From Sphingopyxis sp. YF1 (GTDB lineage: Bacteria > Pseudomonadota > Alphaproteobacteria > Sphingomonadales > Sphingomonadaceae), in the NCBI RefSeq assembly GCF_022701295.1, contig NZ_CP033204.1, positions 3,100,001 through 3,164,000 on the forward strand: DNA of 64,000 nt, written 5' to 3'. The stretch's first letter is position 1, and each line of letters opens with the position of its first letter. Made by a program: the position numbers and the translations under genes. Shown piece by piece: positions 1-7,987 of this stretch. Below the pieces are notes generated by a model, which was not told the DNA's origin, did not search any database, and saw only the letters and a program-made list of their open reading frames with translations.

Positions 1-20
1 CCGTTGCGAAGACCGGCCGA

Positions 21-33
21 CAACTGATAGTTG
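21..33. promoter_or_regulatory. Palindrome upstream of the TetR gene, possible operator
   Basis: CAACT-GAT-AGTTG is a perfect 5-3-5 inverted repeat lying 57 bp before the TTG start of the TetR-family gene. TetR proteins usually bind such palindromes near their own gene, so autoregulation is plausible. A different palindrome sits between this gene and the transporter, and the two do not share sequence, so at most one is likely to be the TetR site. Confidence 0.3.
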
Positions 34-89
34 CCAAATGCCTCGTCGCCCGTCCGGGGCGCGGGACCGACAGCCGGGGACCGAATAGA

Positions 90-749
90 TTGCAACCGAA
101 GCGGGAGCCGAAGAGGCGCGTCCAGGATCGCGGTGTCGCAACGCGCCAGCGCATCGTCGAAGAGGCGCTGCTGCTGTTCGCCCGCCATGGCTTCGACGGC
201 GTCGGGGTGCGCGAAATCGCCGAGACGGTCGGTGTCCAGCACGGGCTGATCAAATATCATTTCGGCACCAAGGACGAATTGTGGCGCGAGGCGGTTCGCC
301 TGCTGTTCGCGCGCATGTCCGAGATCCTGCGCCCGCCGCCCGAAGAGGCCGACATGCCGTCCGGCCAGGCGTTCGAGCGCTCTCTGCGGCGCTATATCCG
401 CTATTGCGCCGAACATCCCGAACACGCGCGGTTGATGGTGCAGGAATCCTTCCGCGACAATGACCGGCTCGAATGGGCCGCCAAGCAGTTCATCCGGCCG
501 AGCCACGATCGCATCCTGCCCCGCTGGGACGAACTGATGCAAAGCGGCCAAATGCCGCGGGTCGACCCGGTGCTGATGATCTATGCGCTGACCGGTGCCG
601 CCCAATCGATCTTCAACCTCGCCGCCGAGGCCAAGCACACGCACGGGATCGATGCGCTGTCGGATGAAACGATCGAGGCCTATTCCGACGGTATCGTAGC
701 GCTTTTCCTGCCCGGCGTATCGCGACTGGAAGGCAAGTCCAGCAAATAA
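90..749 (+). CDS. TetR/AcrR-family transcriptional regulator
   Basis: A 219-residue one-component repressor. The N-terminal helix-turn-helix lies at about residues 17-63 (TRQRIVEEALLLFARHGFDG, then VREIAETVGV and the recognition stretch HGLIKYHFGTKDEL), as is typical of the family. The C-terminal helical part (about 80-210) is the ligand and dimer domain and cannot be assigned a ligand. The start is a TTG; no better ATG exists upstream in frame. It is followed in the same direction by a sugar symporter and a GH3 beta-glucosidase, so it probably controls their expression in response to a glycoside or sugar. The family is clear; the target is inferred from position. Confidence 0.9.
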   Translation: MQPKREPKRRVQDRGVATRQRIVEEALLLFARHGFDGVGVREIAETVGVQHGLIKYHFGTKDELWREAVRLLFARMSEILRPPPEEADMPSGQAFERSLRRYIRYCAEHPEHARLMVQESFRDNDRLEWAAKQFIRPSHDRILPRWDELMQSGQMPRVDPVLMIYALTGAAQSIFNLAAEAKHTHGIDALSDETIEAYSDGIVALFLPGVSRLEGKSSK

Positions 750-750
750 C

Positions 751-764
751 TATCCATCTGGATA
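751..764. promoter_or_regulatory. Palindrome between TetR gene and MFS gene, possible operator
   Basis: TATCCA-TC-TGGATA is a 6-2-6 inverted repeat two bases after the TetR stop codon and 63 bp before the transporter start. It is well placed for an operator controlling the transporter-glucosidase pair. Which protein binds it is not known. Confidence 0.35.
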
Positions 765-827
765 AAAATAGCAGACAAAGGAATTGCGTTGCGATAGACC
801 CGTGCCGTCGATGGGGAGGGAGCAACG

Positions 828-2228
828 ATGACCAGCAGCAATCGCGTCACGGCAGCGCACACCGATCTGGCGACCGGTCAGGTCGTCGCCTATGGATCGG
901 GCGACCTCGCCTTCAACCTCTATTTCACCTTCTGTTCGCTCTTCCTCCTCTATTTTTACACCGACGTGCTGGGGCTTTCGGCGTCGCTGGCCGGGCTCAT
1001 CATCATGATCGCGCTGGTATGGGAGGGGATTACGGACCCCGCGATGGGGGTGATCGCCAGCCGGACGCGCAGCCGCTTCGGCAGCTACCGTCCCTATCTT
1101 CTCTATGGCGCCCCGCTCCTCGCGCTGAGCTTTGTCGCGATGTTCATGCCGCTCGGCCTGTCGGGGACCGCGCTCGCAGCCTTCTGCCTTGTCACACACA
1201 TCCTGTTCCGCACCGCCTATACCGTCGTCAACATCCCCTTCGTCGCGCTCTCGGCGCGGATGAGCGGCGATTCGCTGACCCGCTCGCGCCTCGCCGGCGC
1301 ACGCATGCTGTTCGCGATCCTCACCGGATTGCTGCTCGCCGCGGCGACGCTGCCGCTCGTCGGCCGCTTCGGCGGCGGGCGCGAGGGCTTTCTGTGGGTC
1401 ACGATCCTCTATGCCGGCATCGCGACGCTGGTCTTGCTCAACTGCTTCGCGCGGACACGCGAGGCGATCGGCGAAGCCCCCGACGCGCATCCAGCCTTTG
1501 GCGCGATGCTCGCTGCGGTGCGTTCGAACCGCGCCTTCCTGCTCCTGCTCGGCGCAACGCTCGTCGGCTCGATCGGCTATGCGATGGGGGGCAAGGCGCT
1601 GCTCTATTACATGAAATATTATGCCGGGTCGGAGGAGACGATCACCGTCGGTCTGACTATTTCGCTGACCGCCGCCGCGCTGTCGATGCTGGCGTGGGTC
1701 AAGGTGACACGGCGGACGAGCAAGCGCACGGTATGGCTCAGCGGTATCGCGATCGGTGCCACGGCGAACATCCTGATCTTCGCCCTCGCACCGAAAGCGG
1801 GACCCTTGCTCTATGGGCTGCTCGCGCTCAACGGCGTCGGCAGCGCTGCCTTCGTCCTGACCTTCTGGTCGATGCTGCCCGACACGGTCGAGGTCGGCGA
1901 ATGGCAGACGGGGCTGCGCGCCGAAGGAGCGCTTGTCGGCTTCCTCGCCTTTACGCAAAAGGTCGCGCTGGGGGTCGGCACCGGGCTGATCGGCATCCTG
2001 CTCGATGCGATCGGCTATGTTCCCAACGCCGACCAAACCCCCGAAGCGCTGACCAGCATCCGCGCGCTCACCGGACTGGCGCCCGCCCTGCTGGCGATCT
2101 GCGCCGGGCTGTTCATCCATTTCTATCCGCTCGACGCACGCACCCATGCGCGTCTCGTCCGTGCGATCGCGTGGCGCAACGCGCGCCGCAATGCCCCATT
2201 CCTCCAAACAACGGAAGACGCCCGATGA
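828..2228 (+). CDS. MFS sugar:cation symporter, GPH (glycoside-pentoside-hexuronide) type
   Basis: A 466-residue inner-membrane transporter with about twelve hydrophobic helices. The N-terminal part (DLATGQVVAYGSGDLAFNLY, then a Y-T-D-V-L-G segment) and the loop D-P-A-M-G-V-I-A-S-R-T with R-F-G-S-Y-R-P match the GPH/MelB branch, which couples uptake of glycosides to Na+ or H+. A GGGAGGGAG ribosome-binding site precedes the ATG. Its TGA overlaps the ATG of the GH3 beta-glucosidase (ATGA), so the two are translationally coupled. The pair would import an oligosaccharide or glucoside and split it in the cytoplasm. The substrate is not readable from the sequence. Confidence 0.9.
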   Translation: MTSSNRVTAAHTDLATGQVVAYGSGDLAFNLYFTFCSLFLLYFYTDVLGLSASLAGLIIMIALVWEGITDPAMGVIASRTRSRFGSYRPYLLYGAPLLALSFVAMFMPLGLSGTALAAFCLVTHILFRTAYTVVNIPFVALSARMSGDSLTRSRLAGARMLFAILTGLLLAAATLPLVGRFGGGREGFLWVTILYAGIATLVLLNCFARTREAIGEAPDAHPAFGAMLAAVRSNRAFLLLLGATLVGSIGYAMGGKALLYYMKYYAGSEETITVGLTISLTAAALSMLAWVKVTRRTSKRTVWLSGIAIGATANILIFALAPKAGPLLYGLLALNGVGSAAFVLTFWSMLPDTVEVGEWQTGLRAEGALVGFLAFTQKVALGVGTGLIGILLDAIGYVPNADQTPEALTSIRALTGLAPALLAICAGLFIHFYPLDARTHARLVRAIAWRNARRNAPFLQTTEDAR

Positions 2229-4303
2229 CCGATCCGACGCAGCATGATTTCGCTCCCCGCCGCGGTGCGTCCGACGCGTGGATTTCCGAAACGATCGAAG
2301 CGATCATCGCCGAGGCGACGCTCGCCGAAAAGGTCGGCATGCTGTCGGGACGCGGTTTTTTTGCCGATTTCGTTGCCGACGACAAATTGTGGGGCGCACG
2401 CCCCTATCGCGCCGGCAGCGGGATCGAACGGCTGGGCGTCCCCCCGCTGTGGTTCTCCGACGGGCCGCGCGGGGTCGCGCGCGGGCAAAGCACCTGCTTT
2501 CCATGCACCATGGCGCGCGGCGCGACCTTCGACACCGACCTCGAAATGCGGATCGGCGAGGCGATGGGCAAGGAGATGCGCGCGCAGGATTGCGACCTGT
2601 CGGGCGCCGTCTGCATCAACCTTCTCCGCCACCCGGCGTGGGGCCGTGCACAGGAAACCTATGGCGAGGATCCGCATCATCTGGGCGCGATGGGCACCGC
2701 GCTCGGGCTCGGCATCCAGACCCAGAATGTGATGGCAACGGTGAAGCATTTCGCGCTCAATTCGATGGAGAATGCCCGCTTCAGGGTCGATGTGCGGATC
2801 GACGAACGCGCGCTGCACGAGATCTACCTGCCGCATTTCAAGGCCGCGCTCGACGCCGGCATCGCGACGGTGATGAGTGCATACAATAAACTGGATGGCG
2901 AATATTGCGGCCAGCACCACGGCCTGCTTACCGACATATTGCGCACCGAATGGGGCTTTTCCGGCTTCGTCCATTCGGATTGGGTGATGGGATTGTACAA
3001 GCCTTATGCCGTGTCCGCCGGGCTCGACATCGAAAATCCCGAGCCGCAGATCCTCGGCGACAAGCTGGTCGCGGCGGTCGAGGCGGGGCATGTCGCGCCG
3101 TGGGTGATCGACCGCGCCTGCCGCAACATCTTGCACACCCAATATCGCTTCGCCTGCGCCGAGGATCCGTGCGAGGCCTATCCGGCCGAGCTGGTCGCCG
3201 GCCCGGCGCACGTCGCGCTCGCGCGCGAGGCCGCCGAAAAATCGATCGTCCTGCTCGAAAACGACGGCGTCCTGCCGCTCGATCGCGCGAAGATCGGGCG
3301 TATCGCGGTGCTCGGCAAATTGGCGGTCCAGGCGAACACCGGCGACAGGGGATCAAGCCGCGTCCGCCCGCCGCATGTCGTGACGACTCTTGCGGCGCTG
3401 AGCGAACGCCTGGGTCCCGACGCGATCCTGACCGGCGACGAGGACGATATCGCGGCCGCGGTCGCCGCCGCGCGCGGCGCCGACGTCGCGCTGGTCGTCG
3501 CGGGCTACACCGCGCGCGAGGAAGGCGAATATATTCCCGGCGAGCTCACGCTCGGACAGGAAAGCGACGGCACGCGCCGCGCCGCGATCGGCGGCGACCG
3601 GCTGTCGCTCGACCTGCCCGCGGCGCAGGTCGCGCTGATCGACGCCGTCGCCGCCACCGGGACCCCGGTGATCGTCGCGATCGTCGCGGGGTCGGCGGTG
3701 CTCGTCGAGGGCTGGCGCGGCCGCGCCGCGGCGATCCTGCAAACCTTCTACGCGGGCATGGAGGGCGGCACCGCACTCGCCAACATCCTGTTCGGCGACG
3801 CGAACCCGTCGGGCCGACTGCCCTTCACGGTCGCGCGCGATCCCGCCCACTACCCCTTCTTCGACCGCGACGCCGACACGATCCGCTATGACTATTGGCA
3901 CGGCTACGGCAAATTCGCGCGCGACGGGGTCGAACCGCGCTATCGCTTCGGCCACGGCCTCAGCTACACCCGTTTCGGCCAACGCGCGCTGCACGTGCGT
4001 GCAACCGCGACCGCGCTCGAAATCACCACCACCATCAGCAACCTCGGCGACCGCGCCGGCGATGCGAGTCTCCTTTGCTACGTCGGCGGCCCCGGCGGGA
4101 TCGAGCGCTGGCCGCGCATGCTCAAGGCCTTCACGCGCGTGTCGCTCCAGCCCGGCGAGGCGCGCACGGTGACGCTGACGATCGCCCTCGACGACCTGCG
4201 TTACCGCGACACGGCGGCGCACGGCTGGCGATTCGAACCGGGAGACTATCGGATCACGGTGTGCGGCTTCGGCGACATGCTGGAGACGTCGGTACGACTC
4301 TAG
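2225..4303 (+). CDS. Glycoside hydrolase family 3 beta-glucosidase
   Basis: A 692-residue GH3 enzyme. The N-terminal TIM-barrel (about 15-310) contains the catalytic nucleophile D252 in the motif F-V-H-S-D-W and the substrate-binding stretch V-K-H-F-A-L-N-S. The GH3 C-terminal alpha/beta domain (about 335-560) is followed by a fibronectin III-like domain ending near E-T-S-V-R-L. No signal peptide is visible, so it should act in the cytoplasm on sugars brought in by the overlapping symporter. The TAG stop is formed by the target TA plus the first G of the adjoining IS element. Without the insertion the frame runs on for 16 more codons into TATGAAATG and ends at a TAG near 5196, so the natural C-terminus was probably altered slightly. 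Exact glycoside specificity is unknown. Confidence 0.9.
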   Translation: MTDPTQHDFAPRRGASDAWISETIEAIIAEATLAEKVGMLSGRGFFADFVADDKLWGARPYRAGSGIERLGVPPLWFSDGPRGVARGQSTCFPCTMARGATFDTDLEMRIGEAMGKEMRAQDCDLSGAVCINLLRHPAWGRAQETYGEDPHHLGAMGTALGLGIQTQNVMATVKHFALNSMENARFRVDVRIDERALHEIYLPHFKAALDAGIATVMSAYNKLDGEYCGQHHGLLTDILRTEWGFSGFVHSDWVMGLYKPYAVSAGLDIENPEPQILGDKLVAAVEAGHVAPWVIDRACRNILHTQYRFACAEDPCEAYPAELVAGPAHVALAREAAEKSIVLLENDGVLPLDRAKIGRIAVLGKLAVQANTGDRGSSRVRPPHVVTTLAALSERLGPDAILTGDEDDIAAAVAAARGADVALVVAGYTAREEGEYIPGELTLGQESDGTRRAAIGGDRLSLDLPAAQVALIDAVAATGTPVIVAIVAGSAVLVEGWRGRAAAILQTFYAGMEGGTALANILFGDANPSGRLPFTVARDPAHYPFFDRDADTIRYDYWHGYGKFARDGVEPRYRFGHGLSYTRFGQRALHVRATATALEITTTISNLGDRAGDASLLCYVGGPGGIERWPRMLKAFTRVSLQPGEARTVTLTIALDDLRYRDTAAHGWRFEPGDYRITVCGFGDMLETSVRL

Positions 4304-5144
4304 GGTCAGGACTCATTGATCAGAGCCAGAAGATGAAGGTAGCGGCGAGGGCCACGGCGAAGAAGAAGGCCTTCGGGCAGCGATCATAGCGCGTTGCGAC
4401 GCGCCGCCAGTCTTTCAGGCGACCGAGCATGATCTCGATACGGTTGCGGCGTTTGTAGCGGCGCTTGTCGTATTTGACGGTCTCGTTCCGTATTTTTCGA
4501 CCCGAGATGCAGGACGTGATCCCCTTTTCCTGCAAGGCGTCGCGGAACCAGTCGGCGTTATAGCCCCGGTCGGCCAGCATCCATTGCGCCTTGGGATAGG
4601 GTATCGAGCAGCGCGGCCGCGCCGGTATAATCACTGACCTGTCCGGCGGTCATAAAGAAGCTGATCGGACGACCATTCGCATCGATCACGGCGTGCAGCT
4701 TGGTGCTCATGCCGCCTTTCGTCCGTCCGATCAGGCGTCCCGGGCCTCCTTTTTTCTCCAAGGCTGGCTGCCCTGCGGTGAGCCTTGAGATAGGTCGCGT
4801 CGATCATGATCGCCTTGCGATCAGCAGCCCGCGGTGTGGCCAGTCCTTCCATCATGCGGATGAAGATGCCTTTGTCGCTCCACCGCTTCCAGCGATTGTA
4901 GAGCGTCTTCGCCGGGACATATTCCCTCGGCGCATCCCGCCACCTCAGCCCATTGCGGTTGACGAAGATGATCCCGCTCAAAACGCGCCGATCGTCAACG
5001 CGCTCGCGGCCATGGCTCTCTGGGAAATAGGGCCGAAGACGCGCCATCTGCTCGGCCGTCAGCCAGAACAAATCACTCATCATCCAAGCTCCTCACCGCG
5101 AGCCTGAATCACAGCCGTCACATCAAATCAATGGGTCCTGACCC
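4303..5144. mobile_element. IS5-family insertion sequence, about 842 bp
   Basis: Terminal inverted repeats are visible. The left end 4303-4320 (GGGTCAGGACTCATTGAT) matches the reverse complement of 5127-5144 (GGGTCAGGACCCATTGAT) at 17 of 18 positions. The element is flanked on both sides by TA (4301-4302 and 5145-5146), which fits the short TA-type duplication of IS5-family elements. It carries a single transposase region on the minus strand, which is frameshifted. It lies between the GH3 gene and the histidine kinase gene and marks the junction between the sugar cluster and the two-component/receptor cluster. Confidence 0.9.
4320..5083 (-). pseudogene. IS5-family transposase, frameshifted
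   Basis: Read from 5083 downward, frame one gives the usual N-terminus (DLFWLTAEQMARLRPYFPES, V-D-D-R-R-V-L-S-G-I-I-F) up to residues near T-Y-L-K-A-H, which carries the first catalytic Asp. At the A6 run near 4751-4756 the homologous frame changes by one base and continues as EKKGGPGRLIGRTKGG to T-A-G-Q-V-S-D-Y. Near 4600 an apparent one-base insertion moves it to a third frame (KAQWMLADRGYNADWF with the second Asp, then R-N-R-I-E-I-M-L-G-R-L-K). The first shift could be programmed, as in several IS5 groups. The second has no slippery run and looks like decay, so the element is probably immobile alone. Confidence 0.88.
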
Positions 5145-5375
5145 TATGAAATGTTCCTCACCCTTAAGCTAGAAGGCCTGCTCGATCTGGTATAGCTGCT
5201 TGCTGACCGTCATCGACTTGCTCCGTTCAAAGAGATGAAACTTGCGCAAATCCTCCCAGTTGCGTCATCAGCGTCACAATCGGCTCGATGGCGCAATTCG
5301 TGTGGACGATGCCACCAATGGCCGATTGCGGACTGGCGGCTTTTGGAGTTGTGGCAGCATAAAGCAGCAAGACGT

Positions 5376-6827
5376 CTATGTTGGCCGACTAGCCGGCAGC
5401 GCAATAACGGCTCGCAAGCCGGGGCGGTGATCGAGCAGTTCGAACGAACCGCTGTGCAACGATGCAACCGCGTTCACGAGGGTAAGACCAAGGCCGCTTC
5501 CCGGTGTCGAGCGGGCATGATCGAGCCGCCCGAACTTTCTGAGCGCTTCCGCACGTCGTTCTTCCGGAATGCCCGCCGAACGGTCCGACACCTCGATCCG
5601 AACCGTGTGCCCTTCCCGCTCGGTCCGAAGGTAGATAACATTCCCGCCCGCGCCATATTTGATGGCATTGTCGATCAGGTTGGAAACCGCCCGCGCAAGA
5701 AGAACCCGGTCCCCCTGAACGACCAGGTCGCCTTCGCCTTCGAACTCCAGCCGCACCTTTGCGGCCGAGGCCAACGGACCATAGATTTCGCAAAGATCCT
5801 GCATCATCGCGGATACGTCGACCGGCTCAAAGCTCTCTTTACCAGTCCCGGCTTCTGCACGGCTGATCTGGAGTGCGCTTTCAAGGATATGGAGCACGCC
5901 ATCGACTTCCTGGCCGATCATCTCGAATCGCTCCGCATGATCTTGCTTCCCACATACCGGTGATGCCCCTGCCAGTTGCATCGAAATGCGCGTGAGCGGC
6001 GACCTGAGATCATGAGCGAGCGCATCGGTCAGGATCCGGTGCTCCTCGACCAGCTTCTGAATGCGATCGAGCATCTGGTTCAGGGTGGACTTGAGGCGGT
6101 CGACGGGATCACCGCTGCCATCGGTAGCAGCGCGCCGTTTCAGATCTCCAACACTGACATGCGCTCCCAGATCTCCGATAGCGGCAACCATCCGGTTCAT
6201 TTGGCGCGCCAGCGCCAGGCCTCCGACCAGTCCGATCGGAATGGCGAGCGCGAGCGCCGCAATCAGGGCTGTTAGCAGCGCCTCCTGCATCTCTGCCCGG
6301 TTGTCGAGCAACCCTCCCAAGAGCACGCGGTGTCCCGTCGGAAGCTCTTTGGCGCGCACGAGAAATTGTTCTGAATGCCCTATGCCGTCCCGCTCGAGCG
6401 TCGCCGGAATCCAGCCACCCGAAACCGGAACCGAAGCCGGCCAAACAGCAAGGTTGCCGGCAAGCTTGCGACCCGCAGGGTCGACGAGAAGAATCGCGGT
6501 CTGGTCATGATGGACGCGCGCTGCCCGGCTTTCCACTTCGGCTTTGAGCTTCGGGATTCCGCCGCTGCGAAATTGCTTGTCGAGATTGCTTTGCCGAAAC
6601 TCGAGCGGGCGCGTGAATTCCGACAGGAGAATCTCGTCCACTTCCTTGTAAACATATACGAGAACCGGGATTGTGCAGGCAAGGCTCAGCAGAACGTGCA
6701 GCAAGGTGAAGCGCACACTCGTTGATGCCCAATGTCGACGCCAAGTACCGACACGTCGCCACCGTCCGATCTGGCAACCGGTCGCTTCTTCTCTTCCCCA
6801 TGCGGACGAGGATTGAGCGAGGCTCAC
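5376..6827 (-). CDS. Sensor histidine kinase of an OmpR-type two-component system
   Basis: A 483-residue inner-membrane kinase. Transmembrane helix 1 lies at about 38-60, a periplasmic sensor region at 61-182, helix 2 at about 183-206, HAMP at 207-262, and the phospho-acceptor H272 in L-A-H-D-L-R-S-P-L. The ATPase domain has an N-box (S-N-L-I-D-N-A-I-K-Y-G, N387) and G2 box (G-S-G-L-G-L, 443-448). The G1 box reads D415-R-S417-A-G419, with Ser in place of the usual first Gly. The gene starts with GTG overlapping the response regulator's TGA by four bases, so the pair is coupled. Its signal is unknown; the divergent receptor-phosphatase pair is the obvious candidate target. Confidence 0.9.
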   Translation of the reverse strand: MSLAQSSSAWGREEATGCQIGRWRRVGTWRRHWASTSVRFTLLHVLLSLACTIPVLVYVYKEVDEILLSEFTRPLEFRQSNLDKQFRSGGIPKLKAEVESRAARVHHDQTAILLVDPAGRKLAGNLAVWPASVPVSGGWIPATLERDGIGHSEQFLVRAKELPTGHRVLLGGLLDNRAEMQEALLTALIAALALAIPIGLVGGLALARQMNRMVAAIGDLGAHVSVGDLKRRAATDGSGDPVDRLKSTLNQMLDRIQKLVEEHRILTDALAHDLRSPLTRISMQLAGASPVCGKQDHAERFEMIGQEVDGVLHILESALQISRAEAGTGKESFEPVDVSAMMQDLCEIYGPLASAAKVRLEFEGEGDLVVQGDRVLLARAVSNLIDNAIKYGAGGNVIYLRTEREGHTVRIEVSDRSAGIPEERRAEALRKFGRLDHARSTPGSGLGLTLVNAVASLHSGSFELLDHRPGLRAVIALPASRPT

Positions 6828-7591
6828 GCCTCAGGGCTCAGACGAAAGCCCACGCCTCGGACGGTGTGGAGCAGTTGCGTCAGGCCCGGACGGTTGATCT
6901 CCCGCCGAAGATTGCTGACATACACATCGATCACATTCGTCCGGGGGTCGAAGTCATAGTTCCAGACAGTATGCAGAATCATCGACCGCGTGACGATCTG
7001 ACGCGGATTTCGCATCAGGAATTCGAGCAGTTGAAGCGCTCGCGGCTGGAGCGCCAGCGCCTTGCCTGCGCGCGACGCGCGGGACGCGAGAAGGTCGAGC
7101 GACAGATCTTCGAACTCAAGATGCGTCAATGCGGAAAGCGCCGACCGCCTGCGCAGCAGGACCTCGAGACGCGCAACCAGTTCGCTCATCTCGAACGGCT
7201 TCACAAGATAATCGTCGGACCCCGCCCTCAGTCCGCGGACCCGTTCGTCGGTCGATCCGATCGCCGACAGGATGAGGACCGGCGTATCGATGCCTTCATC
7301 GCGCAGCGTCTGAAGGAGCGTCAGGCCATCCGTCGCGGGCAGCATACGATCGAGGATGATCGCATCGGACCGCAGGCGCCTCGCCGCTTCAAGACCCACG
7401 CCCCCGTCCGCCGCGCAAGCGACGACATAGCCGCTCTCCTCAAGCCCCGCGCGCAGAAAGGCCCGGGTCTGCCGATCATCCTCGATGACCAGCAAGCGCG
7501 CCGCGTCGCGGCAGGCCCCCGTAGCGCCGTTTACGACCAGATTGGGTGTCGTCGACACATGCCCTCTCATCCGGCCGCCCAGATGCGGCAC
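6824..7591 (-). CDS. OmpR/PhoB-family response regulator
   Basis: A receiver domain (acidic pair at D38/D39, phospho-acceptor D81 in I-I-L-D-R-M-L-P, K131 in D-D-Y-L-V-K-P) is followed by a winged-helix DNA-binding domain ending with V-S-N-L-R-R-E-I and the R-G-V-G-F-R-L signature. The longest reading starts at 7591 and has an unusual extension of about 30 residues before the receiver. In-frame ATG at 7570 and GTG at 7558 are equally possible starts. It is transcribed away from the TonB-dependent receptor gene across a 396-bp gap that holds AT-rich repeats suited to an OmpR-type regulator. Family certain, start uncertain. Confidence 0.9.
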   Translation of the reverse strand: MPHLGGRMRGHVSTTPNLVVNGATGACRDAARLLVIEDDRQTRAFLRAGLEESGYVVACAADGGVGLEAARRLRSDAIILDRMLPATDGLTLLQTLRDEGIDTPVLILSAIGSTDERVRGLRAGSDDYLVKPFEMSELVARLEVLLRRRSALSALTHLEFEDLSLDLLASRASRAGKALALQPRALQLLEFLMRNPRQIVTRSMILHTVWNYDFDPRTNVIDVYVSNLRREINRPGLTQLLHTVRGVGFRLSPEA

Positions 7592-7836
7592 GAGCCGCGC
7601 CTAGGCAGCCTGTGTGACGGTTTGGCGGCAGCCTTTCGCGGCGCAAACGCGCTTCCGGACAAGGCTTTTCGGCTGGCCGATCATTAGGGAAATTTAATGA
7701 ATCCGCCGCTCCAACGCGTAACAACAATGTCACGATCGAAACCTAGCTCCCGCCACGGGAGGAGGCGTAACTTCCTTCACAGGCGTTTTGAGAACAAAAA
7801 GCTCGATAATTGAAAGGACGATACGGGCGCCCGCCC

Positions 7837-7890
7837 GAATTCAAGAATTTCAATATCAGATAGTCGAAACACCGGAATTTCCAAATTCTC
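7837..7890. promoter_or_regulatory. AT-rich repeat block between response regulator and TonB receptor
   Basis: Within the 396-bp divergent gap (7592-7987) this stretch contains GAATTC, AGAATTTC and a perfect 14-bp palindrome GAATTTCCAAATTC (7875-7888), spaced over roughly 50 bp. OmpR-family regulators bind repeated half-sites of this kind. The block lies about 100 bp before the receptor start and is far more AT-rich than its surroundings. Nothing else gene-like was seen in the gap. Confidence 0.4.
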
Positions 7891-7987
7891 TATCACCCGA
7901 TCGGCACGACGCCTTTCGGCACGGGAGAGCTTTACTCATCTGCATCGGCCCACACCGATGCTTCGACTGAATCTCTGGGGGCACCTC

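Noticed and set aside
1019..2224. An N-terminal extension of the GH3 protein by about 400 residues.
   Set aside because: The extension lies within the symporter gene in another frame; GH3 similarity begins at the ATG at 2225 that overlaps the symporter stop.
5146..5375. A gene remnant between the IS element and the histidine kinase.
   Set aside because: Short minus-strand stretches such as M-T-V-S-K-Q-L-Y-Q-I-E-Q-A-F are open but match no family I recognise; I see nothing supportable in this 230-bp gap.
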